From Apostichopus japonicus (lineage: Eukaryota > Echinodermata > Holothuroidea > Aspidochirotida > Stichopodidae): a DNA stretch of 64,000 nt. The notes beneath the pieces are model-generated. The model was not told where the DNA came from. It worked only from the letters and a program-made list of their open reading frames with translations, and made no database searches. The translations under genes and the position numbers were made by a program. Positions within the stretch are counted from its first letter, which is position 1. The number at the start of each line of letters is the position of its first letter. The stretch lies in assembly GCF_037975245.1 (NCBI RefSeq), contig NC_092581.1, positions 1,066,501 to 1,130,500 on the forward strand, read 5' to 3'. This document shows, piece by piece, positions 24,701 to 31,679 of the stretch.

Positions 24701-26790
24701 CCCTGATCTCCCACTTGCTGACTGTTTGCTTAACCTACATTTAAGTTACACAGACATTGCTGCAATACCCTTTCTTATAAACTTGATATTAAAGAGATAA
24801 TAATGTACCAATTATTTCTTAGAAAGAATTGATTTGAGGTAGATAGTAAGAACTCAAGTACTCACATTTGGCTATAAATAAGTCAGATACTGAACCACTC
24901 ATCTTTTTAGCCACAGCAACATTCCATAATGACACAGAGCTGCTCTGAAACTTAAAACCGCATCAATAAACAAAGAAGATGTATCAAGTGAAATGACTGA
25001 ACGATGGCTGAAAATAAGACTATATAACTACTGTAACCCATTACAGTAGCTTCAACACTTCCACAAAAAACAAGAAGAGAAGTGGAGGAAGAGGAGGAGG
25101 AGATGGAGAAGGAGAATTAGGAGGAGAAGGAAGAGGAGATGGAGTAGGAGAAGAGTAGACTCTGCTTGGTCATGCAAAGATAAACTTCTATATCTTTTCA
25201 CATCAAAAAGGAAAAACCTTAGCATGATCAAAATTTAACATAATGATCCCACCAAGTTTCTGACTATTCTCCCGGGCTGATTCACACATTTCATTAATAT
25301 TTGAAATTCTTTAATACATCACCTTCAATCAATCCTCCACAATTTTACACAATGCAGTCCACCTCCATTCATGCTCTATATAAGATAAAAGCATAGGATA
25401 TGTTGCCCCCATAATTGGGTCATTCCAAAGGTTAACCTATCGATGGATATATACATTTATTTTCTTGTGGCAATGTACTTTTAAAAGGTTAAATACTTAT
25501 TGCTATGCATGGCAACAAGGGTTGATATTTATATTTAAACTACTACATTATAGCGATACAAAATTTTACAACAAAACAGTCCAATTGGTGATTTGAAGTA
25601 CATCGGGCAAGGTAAACCTATCATTTACCTGCAACTCCTGTTCAGTAGGTAGCTTTTGTAAAGCTGCTTCAGACATTTGATGAACTTTATCTAGCATAAG
25701 CATCAGCTGATCGACAATCCCATCACACTTGCATGAGTCATCCTCCGCACAAAGTTTGGACACAAGACCTTTGTTGAAAGTAACACGGAAGAGACGAAGA
25801 TAAAAAATTGGAAATGTGCAGTAATGATAAACATGTAAGTGAATGCATTGTACAGAATTAACAACAACAAAAAGTATCTGAATTAAGTGTGTCCTTTGTT
25901 GACCTGCAAAATATGAAGCTTCACTCTCATCAAATTATATGTGTGGCAATTTCACATTGCATAAATTATTTTGCGTCGTAAAAATAAGTACTGATTATTA
26001 TTACTATTTAGAAAGGACGATTCAAAATCATATTTTGAATTAATCCATACTATTGTTACTAACCCCATTTCACCTCATTATGCAATCCTTTCGCATAACC
26101 ATTTCATGACATCATCCAGGGCCCATGACTAACCTTTCATCCTCACCTCATCTATTAACAATTCAACCAATCCATCCTCTCATGCCCCTGCACTGCTTGC
26201 ATTGGAATTTATTTTGTCTATAGCTGGGCAGTCTTTTGGTGTGGGAATGTTTTTAAATTTAGGGTCTTCCATGAGAGCAGCTGTCCTGTGAGGGTTGGAT
26301 TTTCACTTGCAAGTTTACATCTAAGTTGTTTAATATTTTTAAGTTCACTGTCTGGGTTTGCTTGTTTCTCTTCTGTCTCTCCTAGTTTTGAATTAGGTTT
26401 GTCTGCAAGTAGAGGAGTTTATTTACTTTATTGAATAAAACTTGATTATATTTTCAGAAAGCCTCGCATTTCTTTATTCTGCCTTAATTTTGGAATACAT
26501 TGCAGGCGGGCCATTGTAAAACAATGAAGCTTTAATCGATTAATTACAACTAATGGATTTACAATTTACCATTTTGCTAAACTGAGCACAGCAAATAACG
26601 CAATGAAAGTGTTATATATTAATGTCGTCACTGCAGTAATTTTCAATGACAGATAAACATTAACAAACTGTGAGCATGTTTGCAAAACCTACAGCTATAG
26701 GGAAGGGACTACTGAATGGGTTATAAATCACTTACTATTTAATTTTCTGACAAAGGCATTGATATCTTCCATCTTGCTGTAAGTCAACAT
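3601..26790 (-). CDS. TEX11: TEX11 / Spo22-ZIP4-like meiotic TPR protein, 26 coding exons
   Basis: TEX11 is the animal member of the Spo22/ZIP4 family, a nuclear TPR scaffold on meiotic chromosomes that promotes synapsis and crossover formation. I joined 26 coding exons by GT-AG sites. Every junction keeps the frame except for one frameshift inside the exon at 7504-7642. About 817 codons are covered, against roughly 940 residues in human TEX11; the last ~130 are not found. Exons in gene order, given as + coordinates: 26736-26790, 25629-25768, 24866-24944, 23901-23980, 23229-23259, 22847-22932, 21359-21490, 20471-20551, 20104-20189, 19130-19277, 18352-18433, 17691-17772, 16974-17128, 16681-16763, 14379-14522, 13648-13750, 13013-13134, 12542-12615, 11992-12042, 10730-10767, 9581-9670, 8590-8660, 8220-8336, 7922-8012, 7504-7642, 3601-3709. 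Diagnostic blocks include ESYELGK, LRLLASAYLEWD, LRTLHSLLWEQAA, LARLQRN and GRQKTCLVMA. The family call rests on recalled similarity to vertebrate TEX11. Confidence 0.92.
4100..4380. repeat. Dispersed repeat with TGACCTTTGACCTCC motif
   Basis: GTGACCCCTGGTGACTCC, TGACCTTTGACCTCC and GCTTCTTGTAC, followed by a CGCACGCACACATACACC tract, look like an interspersed repeat I have seen in marine invertebrate genomes. Only one copy is in the window, so this rests on recognition rather than comparison. Confidence 0.4.
5832..6880 (-). pseudogene. Decayed CR1/Jockey-like LINE reverse transcriptase
   Basis: The upper part (6549-6878) encodes WKNSLTVPFPKVRVPKCGNN, then FRPIDLASIAFSSLQKIILP and QFAYKK, the NxRPI.L.S fingers/palm block of LINE reverse transcriptases. 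The lower part (5832-6152) encodes the C-terminal SHISDVMSKVYNIISGL and LKSVIIPHLIYAVPVWY blocks. Frame breaks and stops separate them and the catalytic YADD is not seen. It sits in the 3.8-kb TEX11 intron. Confidence 0.85.
7504..7642 (-). CDS. TEX11: TEX11 coding exon 25 with an apparent 1-nt frameshift
   Basis: The entry frame reads DRAMVLL and then runs into a TGA. With one A fewer in the AAA (TTT on +, near 7620-7622), the other frame reads LSEFEALGKLGRTTEMELFA and continues to KTIETLA, aligning with the human block ...LLLLYEFEVRAKL...KTFETIA. The exon is 139 bp, whereas 138 would fit the phases of both neighbours. I cannot tell whether this is an indel in the genome or a base error. Confidence 0.85.
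7922..8012 (-). CDS. TEX11: TEX11 coding exon 24
   Basis: This 91-bp exon encodes AVLLEQVLQLVKACREVYSQ and LSVTESSSNS. It exits in phase 1 at GTAAATAC. It aligns with the LSRALEEIQTCNDI region of TEX11. Confidence 0.9.
8220..8336 (-). CDS. TEX11: TEX11 coding exon 23
   Basis: This 117-bp exon is phase 0 on both sides. It encodes FCSLQEQDAASLGRQKTCLV and MAAAALLQTARDTLDLQEK, aligning with QFCPSDQ...ARKTCLLMAVAVDLEQGRK. Confidence 0.94.
8590..8660 (-). CDS. TEX11: TEX11 coding exon 22
   Basis: This 71-bp exon encodes WNMALENSENCELSHKFF and SLCAE. It matches the AWNLA...REFFILSYK block. Confidence 0.93.
9581..9670 (-). CDS. TEX11: TEX11 coding exon 21
   Basis: This 90-bp exon encodes CNLLTDIILPDAESP and KKEETCNWFMKI. 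It enters with 2 bases and exits in phase 1 at GTTAGT. It joins the next exon as KIAWNMAL (human: KTAWNLAV). Confidence 0.9.
10730..10767 (-). CDS. TEX11: TEX11 coding exon 20, 38-bp microexon
   Basis: One base, 12 codons (ADAQKVFTYLKS) and one base lie between a TATAG acceptor and a GTATAT donor. I looked for it because the neighbouring phases did not match. It restores the frame exactly and sits where human TEX11 has DRLLTCLNRAF. Confidence 0.82.
10976..11460. repeat. 42-bp minisatellite in a TEX11 intron
   Basis: Alternating 21-bp half-units, GGGACAATGTTACCCATGG and GGGACAATGTTGCTAATGG, are repeated about 11 times. The period is a multiple of three and lacks stops, so long frames stay open in several phases on both strands. 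I regard none of them as genes. Confidence 0.93.
11992..12042 (-). CDS. TEX11: TEX11 coding exon 19
   Basis: This 51-bp exon encodes CLIRLRCTAKKEEGME, aligning with KCLLRLVLPKIAE. It enters with 1 base and exits in phase 2 at GTAAG. Confidence 0.85.
12542..12615 (-). CDS. TEX11: TEX11 coding exon 18
   Basis: This 74-bp exon encodes EIAIEALEKLTEHSRDEKQL, matching [20 protein letters not shown]. It exits in phase 2 at GTAAGTGG. Confidence 0.93.
13013..13134 (-). CDS. TEX11: TEX11 coding exon 17
   Basis: This 122-bp exon encodes IGAIKQLSDSRF, then LEDAVTGLISLAAQQAVE, aligning with MLLSLAAQFALE of human TEX11. The donor is GTACGT. Confidence 0.92.
13648..13750 (-). CDS. TEX11: TEX11 coding exon 16
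   Basis: This 103-bp exon enters in phase 0 and exits in phase 1. It encodes AEEAVRDCIKYDPKNPYTHY and LNFRVALCNNHPNQ, matching the KEAV...DPRNVFTQFYIFKIA block of TEX11. Confidence 0.93.
14379..14522 (-). CDS. TEX11: TEX11 coding exon 15, acceptor embedded in a 64-bp array
   Basis: This 144-bp exon is phase 0 on both sides. It encodes ADDFNTALVWYNFSFGIF and LARLQRNIVSCHLNLEQ (human: DALQWYYYSL and KLQRNMACCYLNLQQ). The acceptor and about the first 43 bases form the end unit of a 64-bp tandem array extending to about 15690. Only the acceptor at 14523-14524 gives an open exon, because each copy further upstream brings a TAA. Confidence 0.93.
14511..15690 (-). repeat. 64-bp minisatellite carrying the TEX11 exon-15 splice acceptor
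   Basis: GAAGTCGTCTGCCTGTTTAGG on + recurs about 19 times at 64 bp (66 in a few units), from 14511 to 15669. On the minus strand each unit reads CCTAAACAG, then the exon start ADDFNTALVWYNFS, then back into TATATTCCTAA. Each unit therefore carries an acceptor and the first part of the exon, but ends in a TAA. The distal copy at 15669 has a different upstream sequence (TTTGAAACAG) and a GAG codon, probably the ancestral acceptor. Open frames on the plus strand here are by-products. Confidence 0.95.
16681..16763 (-). CDS. TEX11: TEX11 coding exon 14
   Basis: This 83-bp exon encodes SSTVNFDSSS and LRTLHSLLWEQAAISYE. It matches MNWLHNILWRQAASSFE in human TEX11 and exits in phase 0 at GTAAAAAC. 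Confidence 0.94.
16881..17026. repeat. 73-bp direct duplication over the TEX11 exon-13 donor
   Basis: TTTAACAATATTTCACTAAC and the following exon-end sequence occur at 16881 and again at 16954. The copies differ at a few bases. The copy nearer 17026 is the real exon end; the other lies in the intron with its own GT donor. Confidence 0.9.
16974..17128 (-). CDS. TEX11: TEX11 coding exon 13, donor partly duplicated
   Basis: This 155-bp exon encodes LDIAVGTCGKLSNRFQNKDD, RVLQIEILLKSKDLPQ and QQILNDCLSA. Its 3' end and donor are duplicated 73 bp downstream in the intron. Reading past the true donor gives GCAGGTTAG, a stop, so the copy cannot simply extend the exon. Confidence 0.93.
17691..17772 (-). 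CDS. TEX11: TEX11 coding exon 12
   Basis: This 82-bp exon encodes AVDELWAHPELNLDVATQTI and RLLTKHNR. It exits in phase 2 at GTCAGA, and the next exon supplies one base. Confidence 0.9.
18352..18433 (-). CDS. TEX11: TEX11 coding exon 11
   Basis: This 82-bp exon enters in phase 0 and exits in phase 1. It encodes EHSHPAGLHLKVKINLLSKA, aligning with EHLSSPGLFLKMKILLKG of human TEX11. Confidence 0.93.
19130..19277 (-). CDS. TEX11: TEX11 coding exon 10
   Basis: This 148-bp exon encodes ESYELGKSNHEVEGS, KILRLLASAYLEWDPEQY and KAINAVGLANA. It is the most recognisable block of the family (human: LRLLATNYLDWD and KALNAVNLANK). Confidence 0.95.
19672..20128 (-). repeat. 51-bp minisatellite carrying the TEX11 exon-9 splice donor
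   Basis: CCAATCCACACAAGG begins at 19701, 19752, 19803, 19854, 19905, 19956, 20007, 20058 and 20109: nine copies at exactly 51 bp. The copy at 20109 is the real exon end. In the gene direction each unit reads QYAPCVDWFGYDSILTH with small variations (R/G/W, L/R, T/S) and no stop. Each contains a GTATGA donor after TTTAG, TTTGG or TTTTG. The period is a multiple of three, so use of any donor keeps the TEX11 frame. Confidence 0.95.
20104..20189 (-). CDS. TEX11: TEX11 coding exon 9, donor embedded in a 51-bp array
   Basis: This 86-bp exon starts SDILAMLCFNFGFDALKRKQ and ends APCVDWF plus two bases. It splices to the next exon as R-ESYELGK, like the WMKESYELGK block of human TEX11. Its last ~25 bases and the donor form the first unit of a 51-bp tandem array lying downstream in the gene (19672-20128). 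The open frame continues through the whole array to a stop near 19647. In-frame longer exon forms are therefore possible. Confidence 0.88.
20471..20551 (-). CDS. TEX11: TEX11 coding exon 8
   Basis: This 81-bp exon is phase 0 on both sides. It encodes HDEYEEANDWIKKAKTLVG, a TPR-like helix pair. The donor is GTTAGT. Confidence 0.88.
20643..21016. mobile_element. hAT-type MITE with 8-bp target-site duplication
   Basis: The 374-bp element has ends CAAGGGCGTAGGAA and CAGTGGCGTAGGAA (reverse complement of the right end). It is flanked by TACCTTCA at 20635-20642 and 21017-21024. The 8-bp duplication and CAGTGGCGTA-type ends are typical of hAT. It contains long G and C runs and no transposase. It lies in a TEX11 intron. 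Confidence 0.88.
21359..21490 (-). CDS. TEX11: TEX11 coding exon 7
   Basis: This 132-bp exon is phase 0 on both sides. It encodes 44 residues starting MLHSLDFTSL and ending FKVYCCKAQV. The AG acceptor lies at 21491-21492 and the donor is GTATG. Confidence 0.85.
21540..22140. repeat. Imperfect ~50-60-bp tandem repeat in a TEX11 intron
   Basis: About a dozen diverged units share TTACAAGTGTAATGTTTCACATAGCCTAT and then AACTATAACATCATTAATG. Lengths vary, so it is an old array. No coding potential was seen. Confidence 0.85.
22847..22932 (-). CDS. TEX11: TEX11 coding exon 6
   Basis: This 86-bp exon encodes LHGNVCLLHFLECD and then EMADQCLNLALQ, a TPR-type helix pair. It enters with 2 bases and exits in phase 0 at GTGAGC. 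Confidence 0.88.
23229..23259 (-). CDS. TEX11: TEX11 coding exon 5, 31-bp microexon
   Basis: Ten codons plus one base, reading MTSKAGSDWL, lie between an AG acceptor and a GTAAGTAA donor. The phase exactly bridges the neighbouring exons. The exon is short, so it is supported mainly by phase and position. Confidence 0.8.
23901..23980 (-). CDS. TEX11: TEX11 coding exon 4
   Basis: This 80-bp exon encodes RHLACNISVA and AVLKRHLS, the RHLAC block that follows the LWN exon in the family. Two bases complete the previous codon and the exit is phase 0 at a GTGAGT donor. Confidence 0.9.
24866..24944 (-). CDS. TEX11: TEX11 coding exon 3
   Basis: This 79-bp exon enters in phase 0 and leaves in phase 1. 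It contains LWNVAVAKK, matching the conserved LWNxAL..K block of TEX11. The donor is GTGAGT. Confidence 0.9.
25629..25768 (-). CDS. TEX11: TEX11 coding exon 2
   Basis: This 140-bp exon enters with 2 bases and leaves in phase 0. It encodes LVSKLCAEDD, then a helical segment with DQLMLMLDKVHQMSEAALQK. An AG acceptor and a GTAAATGA donor flank it. It supplies the amphipathic N-terminal helices of the TPR protein. Confidence 0.88.
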
Positions 26791-26814
26791 GCATAAATGA
26801 GCAATGTTTTCTTC
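26736..26814 (-). CDS. TEX11: TEX11 first coding exon
   Basis: Two in-frame ATGs are present, at 26790 (reading MLTYSKMEDINAF) and at 26772 (MEDINAFVRKLN). The second looks more like the start of vertebrate TEX11. The exon ends in phase 1 at a GTAAGTG donor. A pyrimidine-rich acceptor just above 26814 shows that the 5' UTR continues in an upstream exon. Confidence 0.75.
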
Positions 26815-28320
26815 CTACTGTTGGATAAAATAGAAAGAAATGCACTGTGATGTATACTAATATAAAATTTAACTGAAGGCCTACATTTATATTAAATTTA
26901 ACCACCAATATAACAGTGTATGTCAAAATATTGTGCCATAGAACCATATGCCTCGTCTGAGTTTAAGCTAGCTAGTTGGACAGTTCAACTTCAAGAACTT
27001 GATTGAACATATCAGTCCTGATTCTTTACAAAACTTTCTTGGCTGCCACCAGCCCAGTGCATGATCAGGCAACCATCTGTACCTGCTGTTAAGCAAAATA
27101 AGACTAGGCCTAGATGATATTAATGCAACATAAGCATCAAGGCCTACCAGCCTACATTATGAATCCAGTTCTTAATGTAGGGTAAATGTACTGGTTTTCC
27201 TACTGATGACCACCATTTCCAGCAGAAAAGCTGGTATTACCTGAGAATCTTAAAAATGAGCTTTGACTGGCATGCATGCATCCTAATTAGACTTATGTCA
27301 AACTTTAGGCACATTCCTACCATGGTCAAATGCTGTGGCTATGCTTTTTGTTCAAACACAAATTAGGCCTAAACTAAGTTAGCCTAGGCCTTGCCTTTCT
27401 ATCTTCAAGTTCAACACAATTACTAGCAAAACCCACCAACCAGTGGCATGCCGTGATTAGGCTATGGTCAGCAAAATCACTTCAAAACTGATTCAGAAAA
27501 GTGTGCACTAACTTAAATTATTCTTTGAGCAAGCTTAGAGAGAAATCCGACACTGCACTCAGTCTTTTGGGTGCTACTCATCCTAGGCTAATTAGGTTTA
27601 GGCCTACGTTACATGTTGTTGTAGACAGATTTGGCTAGTAGTGGCGCACAAATGCCGCAACAAAACAAAGTTACAGTATTAATATTACTAGGCCACACAT
27701 GCGGACGACACACGACATTGCAACTGTGTCAGACCTACCAACCCTGTCAGCCTGAGTGTGATAAATTTTCAAATATCTCACTCCACATTTACTAGCAGGC
27801 CTTGACTTATTGGCGTCTACCGCAGGAAGTGTATCTGCATGGTCAGGATGTCAGTGCTGCCTGCAGGAATACTTGATTTAACTTTGAAACTAATATTATT
27901 TAATTTTGCCTCGTCCACGCTCCGATCTCCTCACCTGTTGGTCATTTCTATGTGATTGGCATCGGTACTGTATATGGAAAGCGAAAATCAATCTGGCAAA
28001 CCAAACGATCATCTTTTGCAGGACACATTACTGACGAAAATCTAATTAAAAAATATTACAAAAACCAAGCAATCAATATCGAATAATAATAGGAAAAATA
28101 ATAGGGAAATAAAGTAATAAAGAAATAATGAAAAAAAAAATAGAGGAAAAAAACAAATAAATCAAGAAAGAAAGAAATAGAGATAGTTGATTAAGAAAGA
28201 AAGAAGACAACAAGGACAAAAAGAAATTGAGACAGAAAAAAAGGGTAAAAGAACAAAAGAAATGAAGGAAGAAACAAAGAAATACTTGTAAATAAAACTA
28301 TAGTATGAAGAGTTTCTTAC
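26815..28320. other. First TEX11 intron, no further feature
   Basis: Single-copy-looking sequence has several AGGCCTAG-type runs near 27100-27600 and an A/G-rich tract at 28060-28300. No exon or TE ends were recognised. Confidence 0.5.
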
Positions 28321-28400
28321 ATTGACACGAGTGTTTGGGCACCATTCTCGACTTAAAAATTGCACTTATCTGTAGTGTAATGGTGCGGTCCAATATCATT
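28321..28400 (-). other. Candidate TEX11 5' UTR exon
   Basis: On the minus strand, sequence starting near 28400 ends in TGTCAAT followed by a GTAAGA donor at 28319-28320. This could splice to the acceptor above 26814. There is no coding evidence; it rests on the donor, the position and the nearby promoter-like sequence. Confidence 0.3.
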
Positions 28401-28412
28401 GCGCAAGCGCAA
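28382..28412. promoter_or_regulatory. Possible divergent promoter: CCAAT box and NRF-1-like palindrome
   Basis: GTCCAAT is followed within about 10 bases by TTGCGCAAGCGCAA, one central mismatch from the NRF-1 palindrome YGCGCAYGCGCR. It lies between the 5' end of TEX11 (minus) and the start of the region leading to the plus-strand gene. The motifs are seen; promoter activity is inferred. Confidence 0.35.
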
Positions 28413-28419
28413 TACTGTA

Positions 28420-30650
28420 GCACGGACGGAGAAAGTTGACGATTTTTACGACAAACACAGTTTCACCCGTGAAAAATATGTATGCACGCTAGTTTCAGTC
28501 AGTATTAAACGTGTTTCCAGATACACTCTGATTACAACTATTGTATTTGATGGTATTTTAAACTTGTTGTCTTTAGTTTGTTAGTCGTCGTTTTAGTTGT
28601 CGTGAGTTGTCGTGAAGTGGGCCTGTTGACGCTAATTAGTATGACCGTTCCAAAGGTTGTCGTCGAAAACGAAACATATTGGCCGAAGAGAACTTTAGCT
28701 TGTTGAGTCGGTAGGTAACCGACTCATATACTTAAATGTGAGTTATCTTTTGACGGTGAATGTTTCAATTTCCTGACAATCCAAAGTTGTATCTTGTAAG
28801 TAAGGATTATCTATATTGCTGACTAAAACACACTTCGGTTGAATTAAGCGAATGAATAACAGTCGGAATATTAACACGAGGCCTAGGCTGCAGCTACATT
28901 CCTACACAACAGACTTGCATGGATTAGGAAGCCTAACATTCCATGCATGCTGGCTTTGTTAATGTAGATGTTAAAAGTGAGAATATTAATACTTTGGGCA
29001 CCTAGCCTAATTGTCACTAGGCTAGACGGAGTTTCCATCATAATGTAGCCTAGGCTATTTCTGCCGAGTACTGTATGTAATTGCAGAAGCCACCTCAGTC
29101 TTACTCTAGTCTTAGACTCTTACTTCTTACTAGATTTAACTTTGTATTTGCAATATGGCTGAGCATGCCAGCAATGCCATTGGATAAGGGAAGTTAATGG
29201 AGTTTGTTTACAAATAACAGGCCAGACGACAGTTGTTTAAGGTTGTATAATTGCTTTTCATTCACTCCGTCAGTGATTTCCCCTTATCCAACAGCACGGA
29301 GCCCTGACAATTACGCTCCTCTTGCTCAGCCACATTACACAAACACTCAATGAACAGAATGCAGCAGACAGCTGATCATGAACTATGTTAGGAACCAACA
29401 TTGATCATTAAGTTAAGAAACAAGCTGTTTTTCAAGCTATGTTTATGGTTAAACTACAATTTAGAAGAATGAATTATCATTTTAATCCATTAAAATATGT
29501 TGAATGACCGGCCTAATTAGTGAGCCCTGCTCATAATCAGGTTGTTAATTACCACTTTCAATGCAAGTTTGCACTGCACCGTTTCCCACAAAAGTAGAAC
29601 GGCCAAAAACAGGTGGAATTTTACATATAATTACCCAAAATGTCATATATACTGGATAGGAAGGTTCAATATTTTGAAACATTTACACTTCATTCACTTA
29701 TATGAGTAGAACCTATCTTATAGATGTGGAATAAACAGTTGTGAGAAGAGTTACATTAGAATTGACCCTATGGAGAAACAACTGAAAATTGGGTTCATAA
29801 CAACTGTCATATAGGTCAAACTAGCTATGAGGAATGATGTGGGCATGTAAATTCCCATCGGTAGTGAAGGTAATAATTCTGATATTCCAGAAAACGGAGC
29901 TTAAGTGATCCATTTTCCCATTGTTCACCTGTCAAATCTATATCCATATGCAAAAACATAATGAAATTGTGGAGGTTCACAATTAACCAGACAAATTTTA
30001 CATGAAGTTTAGAACTAATCAACTGTAGAAACTTTTTGCCTCAAATCTTCCTGATATTGAAAGAGATTGAGCCTTTTAAAATAATTTTCTTAAATTTGGT
30101 TGATCTGAAAGATTGTCCAAACATTCCCGTTTTTTTTTTTTAAATTGAAATTATTGACCATATAGCTAGTGAGAGCCACCATGAAACTTCAGTTTTTCAG
30201 ACAATATATATTGAAGTTGTTGGCACCACCTAAAATTTGTCTTGGACTTAATGCTTGTGGGAAATAAGAAACATTTACAAGTATATTCTAGGTCCCTTGC
30301 AGTCTTTGTTGCTATATGATGATAATTAAACTCATGTGGTTATTAGTCTAGGAATACAGATATTATGATGAACCATTGTGATGGAGCCAACTATGAATCT
30401 AATTTAAGGTATTACATTCAAAGTTGGGTGTTCAGTTGTCCTTTTTTTCATTTGTCCAAGTGGTATACTTCATCATACAAGAAATGGACACTGATTGCTT
30501 TGATAGGGATTGTCAAGCCTACTGTACAGTATGTTGTAGAGGCAAACAAAACAGTAATTGTAACAAAGCCACCCCTGGCAGCTAAGAGAATTAAGAGCCA
30601 TCAGGGTCCTCATTCCAGCATATATGCTCTTCAAGAATTGTGCAAAGAAA
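28420..30650. other. 5' region or first intron of the plus-strand gene
   Basis: A GTAAGTAAG donor at about 28798 could end a 5' UTR exon starting near 28420. Beyond it I see no coding exon. The 98-codon plus-strand frame at 30365-30661 has no family signature. Confidence 0.3.
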
Positions 30651-30659
30651 ACAAAATTT

Positions 30660-31600
30660 GAAGTACCGAAAAACATTTGACATCTCCCACATATGCCACT
30701 ACAGCCTATGTGTGGAGGTGTCACATCTCTCAGCAGAATCTTGCAGTGTAACAACAACAGGTATTGCAAGTTTTATGACTAGTTTATGTTTTTAGTTATA
30801 CCATGTAGCTTGTACTCTCTCCCTCACTCTGAGTTGTGTTCTCCTCCTGTATGCACATAACGAAAACCAAATTATCCATGATGACATTCTCAACAATCCC
30901 ATCACTACATTGGCTTGCAGGAACAAATGGAGTCTTACTTTTTGCATTACGCAGAGGGTTATTATATTGATGATCATATTCTGCAAAAAATGGAGTCTTG
31001 GGAGGCCACGAAGTTGCAGTGTCTCCTTTATACACCACTTTTCTGACATATCATTTTCATTGATTTCTTTCATTACAGGTCCAAACTGGTTGGCTGACTT
31101 CTCTAGTGTACTGACAGCAGGACTGAGAAGAGAGATGCTGCTGAGCAATCTACGAGCTGCACTTGAACTGATCGACATATGATGCAAGCCTGGCTGCAAT
31201 GCAATGTTTAGTTCTGAAGGATTCTTGCCAGGTTTGCTACTTTGGTTTTAAACTTGATAGATTTGCAAAGAGTTCACTATTGTATCTACAGAGAGTGCAT
31301 CCAAACACAACATTTGTTGCTGACCGAAGTCAGTCTCTTACATTCATATTTAACGTCCATGATTATGAATTGTCAATTGTCAATAACTCTGTAACTGGAC
31401 GACATACATTAATCTTGGAGTGATATGAACTGGGACCTTATGGTTGGAAGGCACCAGCGTTAACCACTGAGCTAACACTCCACTTTGAATGAAGCCCCAC
31501 AAATTCTTCCACATCAGGAAGAGATATAAGGAGGACCCTACATCCATTGCTTGTCTCTCATTGAGCCATCATAGCACTGTGATAGGCTCTTAATAAGACT
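30660..31600 (-). pseudogene. Unknown repeat-family coding relic, short tandem copy
   Basis: On the minus strand it carries SSAARRLLSSISLLSPAVST, LEKSANQFGP, NENDMSEKWCIKETLQL, AEYDHQYNNPL and VPASQCSDGIVENV, and further down a DSAERCDTSTHRL-like block. These recur in the longer copy at 31680-33620. About 900 bp of central coding sequence present there is missing here. Frames are broken. I do not recognise the family; a domesticated or transposon-borne gene is possible. Confidence 0.55.
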
Positions 31601-31679
31601 TGCAAATTTACTTACCTGTGTCTTGTAGATTCTGTAAACACTATACCAATGCCTTTTAGCCATCTAATCAAATACCAAG

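Noticed and set aside
31079-31182. Plus-strand PNWLADFSSVLTAGLRREML, repeated at 33.24 kb
   Set aside because: Antisense to the minus-strand blocks (SSAARRLLSSISL and LEKSANQFGP) that join with further conserved coding sequence. The plus frame stops at once and has no partners.
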